Source: a bacterium
Lineage (GTDB): Bacteria; UBA10199; 2-02-FULL-44-16; JAAZCA01
Assembly (NCBI GenBank): GCA_041648665.1
Contig: JBAZOP010000033.1
Coordinates: forward strand, 1-32,827
DNA: 32,827 nucleotides
Direction of reading: 5' to 3'
This document shows, one piece after another, positions 7,621 through 16,251 of this stretch (its first letter is position 1; each line of letters begins with the position of its first letter). Below the pieces are notes generated by a model. The model did no database searches and had not been told where the DNA came from. It worked only from the letters and a program-made list of their open reading frames with translations. The translations under genes were made by a program, and so were the position numbers.

Positions 7621-7649
7621 ACTATATCACCCGGCGGCCTGCGTTACAA
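7621..7649 (-). promoter_or_regulatory. Sigma-70-like promoter of the response regulator-maf operon
   Basis: On the minus strand TTGTAA (7649-7644) and TATAGT (7626-7621) are 17 bp apart. The leader to the ATG at 7593 is about 20 nt and contains AAGGGG. Confidence 0.5.
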
Positions 7650-7684
7650 GCAGAGCTCTTGAAATCTAAGACACACCTCCGATA

Positions 7685-7713
7685 TTGACGTATGAAGCCG
7701 GCCGGGATAGGTT
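7685..7713 (+). promoter_or_regulatory. Sigma-70-like promoter of the transketolase-like gene
   Basis: TTGACG (7685-7690) and TAGGTT (7708-7713) are 17 bp apart. The leader is about 38 nt and ends in AAAAGGAGC before ATG 7758. It is divergent from the response regulator promoter. Confidence 0.4.
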
Positions 7714-7757
7714 TCCCATCCTTTCACACCTGTAAAAGATGACAAAAGGAGCATGAC

Positions 7758-10124
7758 ATGGCGTTCGAAATCGGCCCAAGACGCGGAATCTACGTTGAAA
7801 TCGCGAAGGAAATGAAGGCGGCGCCCCCTCCTCTCTCCAAACAGGAACTCGCCGCATTCGAGGAATTTGATCTGGTGTACAGGACCCTATGCGCCCTGCT
7901 CTACAACTATGTGCCTACATCAGGCCACCCGGGCGGATCGATATCCTCTGGCAGGTTCGTCTCCGCTCTCATCTTCGACAACATGGACTACGATCTTGCC
8001 CGTCCTGACAGGGACGATGCCGACGTCATCTCTTACGCAGCCGGCCACAAGGCCCTGGGGCTCTACGCAATGTGGGCGCTTCGCAATGAGATCGCCCGCA
8101 TGGCCGCGCCTGAGATGCTCCCCAAGGACGAGCGTCTGCAGCTGAGAATCGAGGACCTGATCGGCTTCCGCAGAAGCCCTGCGACCGACACGCCCTTGTT
8201 CAAAAAGTTCAACGCCAAGAATCTGGACGGCCACCCGACCCCCGCCACTCCGTTCATCAGACTCTCCACCGGCGCATCAGGCGTAGGCGTGACGAGCTCG
8301 CTCGGGCTAGCGTTCGGTGCAGCGGACTACTATGGCGCCCATGCGCCGCGCGTTAACATCGTAGAGGGAGAGGGAGGGATGACGGCGGGTCGCGTGGCCG
8401 AGGCGCTGGCAGCGGCGGGGACCGCCTCTCTGGGAAACGCCGTGCTGCACGTGGACTGGAACCAGGCATCCATCGACTCCGACATGGTCTGCCGCGACGG
8501 CGAGAAACCCGGCGATTACGTGCAGTGGACGCCCGCGGAATTGTGCTATCTCAACGACTGGAACGTCATCTTCGTGGCCGACGGGATGGATTTTCAGCAG
8601 ATCGCCGCTGCGCAGCGCAGGGCCGCCTCCATGAGCAACAGCCAGCCGACGGCCATAATCTACCGCACTATCAAGGGCTGGAAGTACGGCATGGAAGGCA
8701 GGGCATCTCACGGCTCGGGCCACAAGCTGTGCTCCGACAACTTCTACAGCGCCCTGACGGAGCTCATGGGCGACGCGGGCGAGAAGTTCCCGCGCTGCAG
8801 CCCCCAGGAAACCCGATGCAAGAAATCGGGCGACGCGGCGGTGATAATGGAAGACTGCTTCTGGAAAGCGCTCGGCCTCCTCAGGGGCGAACTTGCGAAA
8901 TGCAAAGCCGCGCCGAGCATGCTGGGTGCGAGGCTCAAGGCCGCGAAGGAAAGGCTGGAGAAAAAAGCGAGAAAGCCGAGAAATGACGCCCCCAACGTGG
9001 ATGCGATCTACACGGCGGCCGAGAAAGGCGCGGGGAAAACGCCGTCGGAGCTGGAGCTCAAGCCGGGCGCATCCACCACGCTGAGAGGAGAGCTGGGACG
9101 CGCGCTCAACTATTACAACAAGCTGAGCAACGGCGCGATCCTCGCCGCCTCGGCTGACCTTCTGGGCTCCACCAATACCAACATCGTAGGCGAGGGCTTT
9201 GCCAAGGGCTTCTACAACGCGGCAGGCAACAGCACGGCCAGGATCATCTCAGCCGGGGGAATATGTGAAGATGCGATCTGCGGACTCATGTCCGGGCTTT
9301 CGAGCATGGGGCGCCACATAGGGGTCGCCTCTTCCTACGCAGCATTCATAGCACCGCTGGGCCACATACCCGCCCGCCTGCACGCCATCGCAAACCAGGC
9401 CCAGAAGGAAGCGAACGGCAAACACCATCGGCCGCTCGTCATGGTCTGTGCGCACGCGGGACTTCCTACCGGCGAGGACGGGCCCACGCACGCCGATCCG
9501 CAGGCGCTGCAACTCCTGCAGGAGAACTTCCCGCGCAATACGATGATAACGCTCACCCCCTGGGATCCCAAGGAGGTCTGGCCCCTGCTCTCCGCAGCCC
9601 TAGCAAAGAGGCCGGCTATCATCGCGCCCTTCGTCACCAGGCCCAACCTGACCGTGCCCGACAGGACAGGGCAAGGGCTTGCGGACGCGAGTGCAGCCGC
9701 ACAGGGGATGTACATGCTCAAGAAGCCCACGGGCAAGGCGCAAGGCACCGTGGTGCTGCAGGGCAGCGGCGAGACATATATCTTCATCGACGAGGTCCTT
9801 CCCATGCTTGAAAAACAAGGGATCGAACTCAACGTATACTACGTCACCAGCGCCGAGCTCTTCGACATGCTGCCCGGCTCGGAGCAACGGCGAATTTTCC
9901 CGGAGGAACACGCGCGGGAGGCCATGGGCATCACCGGCTTCACCATGCCCACATTGTATCGGTGGGTCGCCGGCGACTACGGCCGCGCCATGTCGCTCTC
10001 CCCGTTCATGAAGGGCCACTACCTGGGCAGCGGCAAGGCCGGCATGGTCTTCGCAGAGGCGGGGCTGGACGGCGAAAGCCAGTTCAAGACCGTGATGAAA
10101 TACATAAAGGAAAAGGGGAAATAG
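7758..10124 (+). CDS. Transketolase-family thiamine diphosphate enzyme, large form
   Basis: A 788-residue ThDP-dependent enzyme with the three-domain transketolase layout. The N-terminal domain has SGHPGGS (55-61), AGHKALGLYAMW (95-106), a GHPTP segment and the cofactor/metal region. That region reads EGEGGMTAG...LHVDWNQASID, where the usual GDGE...D-x-N is partly altered. A Lys-rich helical insert (about 390-420) links to a pyrimidine-binding domain (GGICEDAICGLMSGLSSMG, AHAGLPTGEDGPTHADPQAL) and a C-terminal domain. It is longer than standard transketolase (~660) and shorter than pyruvate dehydrogenase E1 (~890). The exact donor and acceptor are therefore uncertain; a pentose-phosphate or related ketol transfer is the default. 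AAGGAG precedes the start. The gene is monocistronic and convergent with the next one. Confidence 0.85.
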   Translation: MAFEIGPRRGIYVEIAKEMKAAPPPLSKQELAAFEEFDLVYRTLCALLYNYVPTSGHPGGSISSGRFVSALIFDNMDYDLARPDRDDADVISYAAGHKALGLYAMWALRNEIARMAAPEMLPKDERLQLRIEDLIGFRRSPATDTPLFKKFNAKNLDGHPTPATPFIRLSTGASGVGVTSSLGLAFGAADYYGAHAPRVNIVEGEGGMTAGRVAEALAAAGTASLGNAVLHVDWNQASIDSDMVCRDGEKPGDYVQWTPAELCYLNDWNVIFVADGMDFQQIAAAQRRAASMSNSQPTAIIYRTIKGWKYGMEGRASHGSGHKLCSDNFYSALTELMGDAGEKFPRCSPQETRCKKSGDAAVIMEDCFWKALGLLRGELAKCKAAPSMLGARLKAAKERLEKKARKPRNDAPNVDAIYTAAEKGAGKTPSELELKPGASTTLRGELGRALNYYNKLSNGAILAASADLLGSTNTNIVGEGFAKGFYNAAGNSTARIISAGGICEDAICGLMSGLSSMGRHIGVASSYAAFIAPLGHIPARLHAIANQAQKEANGKHHRPLVMVCAHAGLPTGEDGPTHADPQALQLLQENFPRNTMITLTPWDPKEVWPLLSAALAKRPAIIAPFVTRPNLTVPDRTGQGLADASAAAQGMYMLKKPTGKAQGTVVLQGSGETYIFIDEVLPMLEKQGIELNVYYVTSAELFDMLPGSEQRRIFPEEHAREAMGITGFTMPTLYRWVAGDYGRAMSLSPFMKGHYLGSGKAGMVFAEAGLDGESQFKTVMKYIKEKGK

Positions 10125-10127
10125 CCT

Positions 10128-11183
10128 TCAGCTTTCAGCCGTGGCAAATTCACGCTGATAGATACGAAGCGACGCCAAAAATAACGCGAGCAGCACGGGC
10201 CCGAACACGACCCCGATCGGCCCGAACGCCCTCACCCCGCCCAGCAAAGCCACGAAGAGGAGAACCGGGTGCACCTTGACCACTCCCCGCATCGCGAGCG
10301 GTTTGAGAACATTGTCCACGCTCGAGACAACCACTACGCCGTAGAGGAGGAAGAGCGCCGCAGCATCCCAGCGCCCCATGGCGGCCAGCACCGCGGTCGC
10401 CCCTATGTAGCACACCGCCGCGCCGATTATGGGGATGAACGCGGCGAGTATCGCTATAATCCCCCACATGATCACGTTTGAGAAACCGGCGACCCAGAAA
10501 CCCACGCCTATGAGCAGCCCCTGCAGGAGCGCGGTCCCTATCATCCCGAGGAGCAGGGCGGATATCATGACCCTTATTTCGCGCGACATCTCCTTCTGAT
10601 GCACTGCCGAGAGAGGCAGGACGCGCAGCACCAGGGCGGATATCCTTGCCCCCTCGGCGAAGAAGACTACGAGGAATATCGCCACGAAGAGGAGGCCCAG
10701 GGCTATCGACGCGGTGGATGAGATGAACTGAGGCGAATACTGGTACAGGAAGTTGGCAACGGCCTTCAGCCCCTGGAGTATCGTCTCCCTGAGGTTGATC
10801 ACCAGATTCTCGCCGCCGGGCAGAGTAGCTATCCAGGAATTGACCGCCCTGCCGGCCTCGTCCAGGAATGGGCCGAGATGACCCGCCTGAATCTGCTCCA
10901 TGAGCCGAAGCGCAAAACCGACCATTTTGACCGAAAGCAAGGTAAGCACTAAGGCGATCGGGATCAGCACGATACAGAAACAGAGCAGGGTCGAAACGAT
11001 CGCCGCCGCATAGTGCCGCTGTCCGAAAAGCCGATCGAGCTTGTGGTAAAAGGGATAGAAGACCGTCGCCACTATGGCGGCCACGAACGCCGGGCTCATG
11101 AGGGGCGAAGCCATATAGAGAAATGTGACGACCAGTATGACGAAGAATACTATGAAAGCCGCTCGCGTCACCTTCGGGGTCAT
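10128..11183 (-). CDS. AI-2E family transporter (PerM/YdiK-like membrane protein)
   Basis: A 351-residue polytopic inner-membrane protein. It has two N-terminal membrane helices, a third (STLLCFCIVLIPIALVL), a soluble stretch with amphipathic helices, and a dense C-terminal set of helices including the family-typical GxxxALLQGLLIGVGFWVAG and PIIGA segments. The family contains exporters and Na+/H+ antiporters as well as proteins named for autoinducer-2 export, so the substrate is unknown. The start at 11183 is chosen because AGGAGG lies 6 nt upstream; the open frame extends 27 codons further back without support. Confidence 0.88.
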   Translation of the reverse strand: MTPKVTRAAFIVFFVILVVTFLYMASPLMSPAFVAAIVATVFYPFYHKLDRLFGQRHYAAAIVSTLLCFCIVLIPIALVLTLLSVKMVGFALRLMEQIQAGHLGPFLDEAGRAVNSWIATLPGGENLVINLRETILQGLKAVANFLYQYSPQFISSTASIALGLLFVAIFLVVFFAEGARISALVLRVLPLSAVHQKEMSREIRVMISALLLGMIGTALLQGLLIGVGFWVAGFSNVIMWGIIAILAAFIPIIGAAVCYIGATAVLAAMGRWDAAALFLLYGVVVVSSVDNVLKPLAMRGVVKVHPVLLFVALLGGVRAFGPIGVVFGPVLLALFLASLRIYQREFATAES

Positions 11184-11288
11184 GTCTGCCTCCTGGTTTC
11201 GTTGAAAATAGCATACGAGGTCCATCCAAGTCGAGCATTTGACATGGCTTATGAAACGTCCCATAAATGGGCCTTCGGGGGGGGACCG

Positions 11289-12221
11289 ATGAAGGCGATC
11301 GCAGCAGCCGCAGTCCTATTGATCGCATTGGCCGCAGATTCTCACGCTGCACAAACCGGATCGCGCTATTTCAACAGCGGCGACGGAAGGCTCTCGCTCG
11401 CTACGAACAAGGGCAACGCGCGATTCAACGGAATATATCGAAACCCTGACGGAAGCTACGATGAATCCGCCCTCAGGCGCATCAATCAGATATTCCTCGC
11501 ACGCTACGAAGACCCCTCCTCGCGGATATCGCCGAGGCTGATAGAGCTCATAGACTTCATCCAAGACCGCTTCGCTCCGAACGCTCTCGTCACCATCACC
11601 TCCGGCTACCGCAGCCCCCGGTACAACACCAACCTGAGGAACAACGGCGCGCTGGCGGCAAAGGCCAGCCTCCACCAGTACGGCATGGCGGCGGACCTCT
11701 GGATAAAGGGGGTATCCTCTGAGGAGGTCTGGAATTTCATCAAGGATTCGGGTTTCGGAGGCGCCGGCTTCTACCACGGGAAGAACATACACATCGACGT
11801 GGGGCCTGCGCGCTCATGGGACGAAGCCACCTCCGGCGTGGGGACCGACATATCCGAGGACAACAAGCTCATAGGGATCGTCGCCGGCAGGGACATCTAC
11901 CTGCCGGGCGAGGCGATCTCGCTGCGATTCATAAGGATGACCGCCTTCCCCATAGGCGTGGGGCGAAAGTTCGTGCTCGAGGAACAGGACAGGAGAGGGC
12001 AATGGAAGGAGAACCTCTCCTTCGCTCCGACATTCGCCCAGGATTCAGGCGCGGACTGCCCTTCGTTCAGCACGATAGCACAGATGTCCGGATTTGAATG
12101 GAAGCTGCCAGGCGATCTCAAACCGGGCAGATACCGCGTGCGCGCCGACTTCTGCGAGAGCCGGTACGCGGAGATGCCTGCCTGGATCGTAACACCTGAG
12201 TTCGAGGTGAGGGCAAGATGA
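11289..12221 (+). CDS. Secreted M15/DUF882-like peptidase (YcbK family)
   Basis: A 310-residue exported protein. A signal peptide (about 1-21, cleavage after SHA-A) precedes a D,D-carboxypeptidase-like Zn fold. The fold has SGYRSPRYN (105-113), His129 and Asp136 in SLHQYGMAADLW, and His168 in HIDVG, matching the metal-binding pattern of peptidase M15/DUF882. Proteins of this type cut or bind peptidoglycan peptides. The C-terminal ~120 residues form a separate beta-rich domain with no recognised motif. A G-rich stretch precedes ATG 11289. The stop overlaps the start of the downstream transporter gene (ATGA), so the two are coupled. Confidence 0.82.
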   Translation: MKAIAAAAVLLIALAADSHAAQTGSRYFNSGDGRLSLATNKGNARFNGIYRNPDGSYDESALRRINQIFLARYEDPSSRISPRLIELIDFIQDRFAPNALVTITSGYRSPRYNTNLRNNGALAAKASLHQYGMAADLWIKGVSSEEVWNFIKDSGFGGAGFYHGKNIHIDVGPARSWDEATSGVGTDISEDNKLIGIVAGRDIYLPGEAISLRFIRMTAFPIGVGRKFVLEEQDRRGQWKENLSFAPTFAQDSGADCPSFSTIAQMSGFEWKLPGDLKPGRYRVRADFCESRYAEMPAWIVTPEFEVRAR

Positions 12222-13108
12222 ATCGCTGCCGCACCATAGTATGCGGTATCTTCTGGATGGTCTTCGCCCAGCTGCTCTTCGCTACCACATGGGCTGTGAT
12301 CAAGTTCCTGGGCAAGTCCATCCCAATAATGGAGATCGTCTTCTTCAGGGGGCTGGCCTCCGTCGTCATCATAATATCCTACATGAAGCTAAGGGGATTG
12401 AGCCTCAAGGGACACAACTACAGCGCCCTCTTTCTCCGCGCCCTGTTCGGCTTCGTGGCCATGTCGCTCTCGTTCTATTCCATGACCAGGATGCATATCG
12501 GCGACGCAGCCACCCTGTTCAACACCCTGCCGATATTCGTGGCCCTTCTCGCGCCTCCTTTTTTGGGCGAGGACTTCTCGCTCGGCAAACTAGCCTTTGT
12601 CCTCGTGGCTTTCGTAGGCATAGGCCTCATACTCAAGCCCGACTCCTCGGTCTTCGAGGGCGCCGCAGCATTCGCGCTCATGGCTGGATTTCTGGGGGCG
12701 CTGGCGATGCTCTGCGTGCGGAAGATGGCGACCTCTGACTCCGCCCTGATCATAACGCTCTACTTCACCGGGTTCACAGCGCTCTGCTCCGCCCCCTTCG
12801 CCTTCAGCCGCTTCAAGGCGCCCACAGCCGAGGAGTGGGGATGGATCGCCTTCATAGGGGTGGCTCTCACGATCGCGCAGATAATGATGGCCCACGCATA
12901 CAAGCTCGGGCATGCGTCTACCATAGCGCCCTTCAGCTACGCCTCGGTGATCGCATCCTATTTGCTCGGCCTCTTACTCTTCAGCGAAATCCCTGACCTC
13001 TGGTCCGCTCTCGGCGCCGCCCTGGTCATAGGCAGCGGAATAGTGATGATGTTCTTCCCGCCCACCACTGAAGATCGCGAGGAGATGCGTTCGGCCAAGG
13101 TCACATAG
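12218..13108 (+). CDS. EamA/DMT-superfamily transporter
   Basis: A 296-residue inner-membrane protein with about ten hydrophobic helices in two EamA repeats. The first repeat contains the family pattern FFRGLASVV and ending near LKPDSS; the second runs from about residue 147 to 285. Members export small metabolites such as amino acids, nucleotides or polyamines; the substrate cannot be read from the sequence. It overlaps the upstream peptidase gene by 4 bp and is followed 9 bp later by a porin-like gene. The three form a plausible envelope operon. Confidence 0.9.
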   Translation: MNRCRTIVCGIFWMVFAQLLFATTWAVIKFLGKSIPIMEIVFFRGLASVVIIISYMKLRGLSLKGHNYSALFLRALFGFVAMSLSFYSMTRMHIGDAATLFNTLPIFVALLAPPFLGEDFSLGKLAFVLVAFVGIGLILKPDSSVFEGAAAFALMAGFLGALAMLCVRKMATSDSALIITLYFTGFTALCSAPFAFSRFKAPTAEEWGWIAFIGVALTIAQIMMAHAYKLGHASTIAPFSYASVIASYLLGLLLFSEIPDLWSALGAALVIGSGIVMMFFPPTTEDREEMRSAKVT

Positions 13109-13117
13109 GGGATATCG

Positions 13118-14245
13118 ATGAAAAAAAATATTTCAGCCACCCTCATCGCAGCGCTCCTGGCGCTCATCCCTGCGACAGCCGGCGCTGAGAATTACGTGAC
13201 CGGAGGTTTCGAGGCGTTCGGCCACGTGGTGACCGGAATCGGCTTTGAGAAATTCAGCAACAACCCTGTCACCGAGTGGACCAACGACGGCACCTTTCCG
13301 GGCGTGATCGGATCGTACATACCGAACGTGGCGGCCGGGACCCTGCCCTCACCGGGCCAGGACAATTTCATGTTCTACGTCGACGATGCGGAGCTGGACA
13401 TAGTCAAGACGTTCGGAAAAAATATCGGGATCAGGGCAGACCTGGAGTTCGGAAGGCTGTCATCGGGATCTTTCTTCGATTTCAACATGCAGCAGGCCTA
13501 TCTCACCGCCAACATACCGATGGGCAACGGTTTGGAGTTCACAATCGGCAGGTTCTGGGGGCCCGCCGGTTTTGAGGGCAACGACGCCTTTGACAACGAG
13601 ATCATATCCTGGAGCATACTCACCAGGGCAAATCTTTATCCATACATGTACACCGGCATAAAGGCCCGCTACGAGTTCAACGACAACCTCGCACTCTCAT
13701 TGGTCGTATCCAACGACAACGTGAGCGACACCACTGCAACCATGGACGACGTGCCGTCGTTCACCGCGCACCTGCGCATCAACTGGGGCGAGGAGGACCA
13801 CGAGAACACGGTAGGCATCACTCCCTTCTTCGGTCCGGAGAGCGGGGACAACACCCATTTCTCGTACGGGATGGACGTGGACTGGTACGTATATCTCACC
13901 GAATCCCTGAGCATCGGCGGCGAAGGCCTCTTCCGCAGGGACAACGGGTTCGGCGGGCCCAACTCGGAATATGCGGCCGGAATTTTCGAGATCTACTACG
14001 ACCTCACGGAGGCGGTCTACGGCGTGATACGTTACTCGTATTGCAGGCAATTCGACGTGTCCAACGGCGTGCTGAACCTCACCGGCGACAAGCAGCAGAT
14101 CCACGAGGCGAGTCTGGGCGGAGGCTGGTGGTTCGCGGACAACGCGGGACTAAAGGCCGAGGCGCGTTTCGACTACATCGCCCCTGACGACAACGCGAAT
14201 CAGTGGAACGTGGGCGCCTCGCTGGCGTTCATGTACGGATTTTGA
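13118..14245 (+). CDS. Outer-membrane beta-barrel protein (porin-like, BBP2/OmpL type)
   Basis: A 375-residue exported protein. A signal peptide (about 1-23, ending AGA-E) is followed by alternating amphipathic strands rich in Tyr, Phe and Gly, and by the C-terminal Phe (MYGF) expected for recognition by the BAM machinery. Internal strands such as GIRADLEFGRL, FTIGRFWGPAGFE and AYLTANIPMG resemble the putative beta-barrel porin-2 family. It probably forms a diffusion pore or structural barrel in the outer membrane; the solute is unknown. It follows the EamA transporter by 9 bp. Confidence 0.82.
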   Translation: MKKNISATLIAALLALIPATAGAENYVTGGFEAFGHVVTGIGFEKFSNNPVTEWTNDGTFPGVIGSYIPNVAAGTLPSPGQDNFMFYVDDAELDIVKTFGKNIGIRADLEFGRLSSGSFFDFNMQQAYLTANIPMGNGLEFTIGRFWGPAGFEGNDAFDNEIISWSILTRANLYPYMYTGIKARYEFNDNLALSLVVSNDNVSDTTATMDDVPSFTAHLRINWGEEDHENTVGITPFFGPESGDNTHFSYGMDVDWYVYLTESLSIGGEGLFRRDNGFGGPNSEYAAGIFEIYYDLTEAVYGVIRYSYCRQFDVSNGVLNLTGDKQQIHEASLGGGWWFADNAGLKAEARFDYIAPDDNANQWNVGASLAFMYGF

Positions 14246-14259
14246 CGATTGATGAAGGC

Positions 14260-15291
14260 CTAGACGTTAAAGCGGAATGAGATGATGTCCCCATCCTTCA
14301 CGATATAATCCTTTCCCTCAAGCCTCTGCTTGCCCGCTGCCTTGGCCCCGGCAAGGGTCCCGCCGCATGCGATGAAGTCGTCGTAGGAGACCACCTCCGC
14401 CTTGATGAAACCGCGTTCGAAGTCCTTGTGTATTGCGGCGGCCGCCCTCGGTGCGCTCGATCCCTGCGGAATGAGCCACGCCTTCACCTCGTCCTCTCCG
14501 ACCGTGAAGTAGCGTATGCGGCCCAGGAGTTCGAATGCGGCGCGTATGATGCGCTCGAACGCGGGCTCTGCGATCCCCATCGGCTCGAGGAAAGACTGGC
14601 GCTCGTGAGGCGGAAGCTCCGCTATCTCGCCCTCCAGCATGCAGTTGATGCCTATCACAGGGGATGCGGCCGCCCCCTCATTTGCGAACGCCTCGGCGAA
14701 CGACAGGTTGTCGTCGCGCACGTTCACGACCACTAGCTCCGGCCTCAACGTCCAGAATGCGAAGCCGCGGAGCATGTGCCTTTCGTCGTCGGACATCGCC
14801 ATCGCCCGCAGGGGCTTGCCGGCCTCAAGGTGCTCCTTCGCCCGGGGCAGCACCGCCGCGTGCACAGTCTCCTCGAACCCATGCGACTGTTTGGGGATCC
14901 TCTTGAGCCGCTCCAGCCTGTTCTCCACGATCACGAGATCGGAGAAGGCCAGCTCGTCGGCCAGCTTCCTGTAGCGGGCCGTAACCTCAGAGACGTCCGA
15001 GGCTGTGAAGGCGTCGATCACGTGCACGAACGCGTCGGCCGTCGTAAGGCTCTGCCTGATGGAGTCCCACGTGCTCTCGCCGGCCGCGTTGACGTCGATG
15101 AAGGGAACCCGGGCGGGCGACACCTTGGCAGGGGAAAAGATTTCCACGAGCCTGTCGAAGCGTTGATCAGGCACCGCAGCCACGCCCCTTATGCACGGCT
15201 CGCCGAATATCTCGCTGCTCTTCACGCCGGTCATTACCTGAAAGAGCGTGCTCTTGCCTGACTGCGCGAGACCTATGATTCCTATCTCCAT
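14260..15291 (-). CDS. Divergent YchF/OLA1-like GTPase or ATPase with C-terminal TGS domain
   Basis: A 343-residue protein of the Obg/YchF class. The P-loop is GLAQSGKST (7-15). The C-terminal ~80 residues match the TGS/DUF933 end of YchF (AIHKDFERGFIKAEVVSYDDFI, GKDYIVKDGDIISFRFNV). The middle is degenerate: the usual DxAGLVxGA switch is replaced by DVNAAGESTWD, and the NVxE specificity motif reads NVRDD. The protein is therefore probably not the housekeeping YchF but a related paralogue, and its nucleotide preference is uncertain. The ATG at 15291 follows AAGG and starts directly at the beta strand of the P-loop. The open frame runs 8 codons further. Confidence 0.85.
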   Translation of the reverse strand: MEIGIIGLAQSGKSTLFQVMTGVKSSEIFGEPCIRGVAAVPDQRFDRLVEIFSPAKVSPARVPFIDVNAAGESTWDSIRQSLTTADAFVHVIDAFTASDVSEVTARYRKLADELAFSDLVIVENRLERLKRIPKQSHGFEETVHAAVLPRAKEHLEAGKPLRAMAMSDDERHMLRGFAFWTLRPELVVVNVRDDNLSFAEAFANEGAAASPVIGINCMLEGEIAELPPHERQSFLEPMGIAEPAFERIIRAAFELLGRIRYFTVGEDEVKAWLIPQGSSAPRAAAAIHKDFERGFIKAEVVSYDDFIACGGTLAGAKAAGKQRLEGKDYIVKDGDIISFRFNV

Positions 15292-15359
15292 AGGGATACG
15301 CCTTATCACGATCACTAGAAAAAATCAGCGAAAATTCGATGAGTTAACTACCCGATCAA

Positions 15360-16220
15360 TCAACGGAAGGCGGCTGTCGACATGCCCAGCGCCAGAATGG
15401 GAGTCTTTCCGAGCATGAGCGCCTGCGAAGCGGGATTAAACGCCAGCATCGCGCCGTTGCCAAGACATGGGGCCGAGCTGATCCGCCCGAATTTCACGCC
15501 CGCAGCTTGAGCAGCGCTGACCAAGGCCTTTGTCCCATCATCAAGTTTCGACCCGCGTCTCAAACCCTTCGAGAAACAGACGAGAGCGCCATTGAGGCGT
15601 TCGGCGCCTATCCCCAAGTTGTCGAATTCCCTCGCAACTCTCAACATTTCAAAGAAATACGGGTCGAAGAGCTTGCCCTTTATTATATCTCCGAAAAATT
15701 GAACTATCCCGGCCGGCACCCTTGTTGTCCGCCACGTGCCTAGATGGGTAGTCTTACAGAATTTTTGTATGGCTGCACAAGTCTCTTCCCGGTCCTTGAG
15801 CTCGGGGAATCTGCTTACAGCGGAAATCCCGCTCTTACTATCGTGGAGAATAAAGGCGAGGTCCCCGGGCACAGGCGAATCGAATACGATGCCCTGCCCT
15901 TTCCCAAGCAATGCAAATCCATATCCCATCGCGACCGGCCTTGCGGATAGATTCAAGCCGCTCTCGTAGGCCCTTCCCCATACGAGCGGTTTTATGCTGT
16001 GACGAAAGTTCTCCTGGTAAAGTCCTCCGAGTCCTGACGCGCGCACCGTCTTCACACGTCGGCCCGACGGCAACCCATCCTTCTTGGGGCTCAGCTCATG
16101 GAACCTGGACCTGCAGGACTTATCGACTGCTCCTTTGCTCATCGGCCCGCCGTCCGGAGCCACGGCCCGCACTGCGTCGTATTTCACCCTGGCGGCCGGT
16201 TTTATACCTGATTCGGACAT
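15360..16220 (-). CDS. Hypothetical protein with faint CheD-like C-terminal half
   Basis: A 286-residue protein I do not firmly recognise. The first ~75 residues are polar and probably disordered. From about residue 95 the order of segments recalls the chemoreceptor deamidase CheD: a strand and turn at 110-137 (DLAFILHDSKSGISAVSRF), an ERLNGALVCF segment, and AGVKFGRISS before a C-terminal strand (LAFNPASQALML). The catalytic Cys and His of CheD would fall on Asp120 and Arg137, so any such domain would lack deamidase activity. This comparison is by eye and tentative. AAGGAG sits 5 nt before the ATG at 16220, which replaces a longer open frame. It lies 31 bp downstream of the methyltransferase-like gene and is probably co-transcribed. 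Confidence 0.6.
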   Translation of the reverse strand: MSESGIKPAARVKYDAVRAVAPDGGPMSKGAVDKSCRSRFHELSPKKDGLPSGRRVKTVRASGLGGLYQENFRHSIKPLVWGRAYESGLNLSARPVAMGYGFALLGKGQGIVFDSPVPGDLAFILHDSKSGISAVSRFPELKDREETCAAIQKFCKTTHLGTWRTTRVPAGIVQFFGDIIKGKLFDPYFFEMLRVAREFDNLGIGAERLNGALVCFSKGLRRGSKLDDGTKALVSAAQAAGVKFGRISSAPCLGNGAMLAFNPASQALMLGKTPILALGMSTAAFR

Positions 16221-16251
16221 GCAGACTCCTTTGACACATCGCCGCTGCCAT

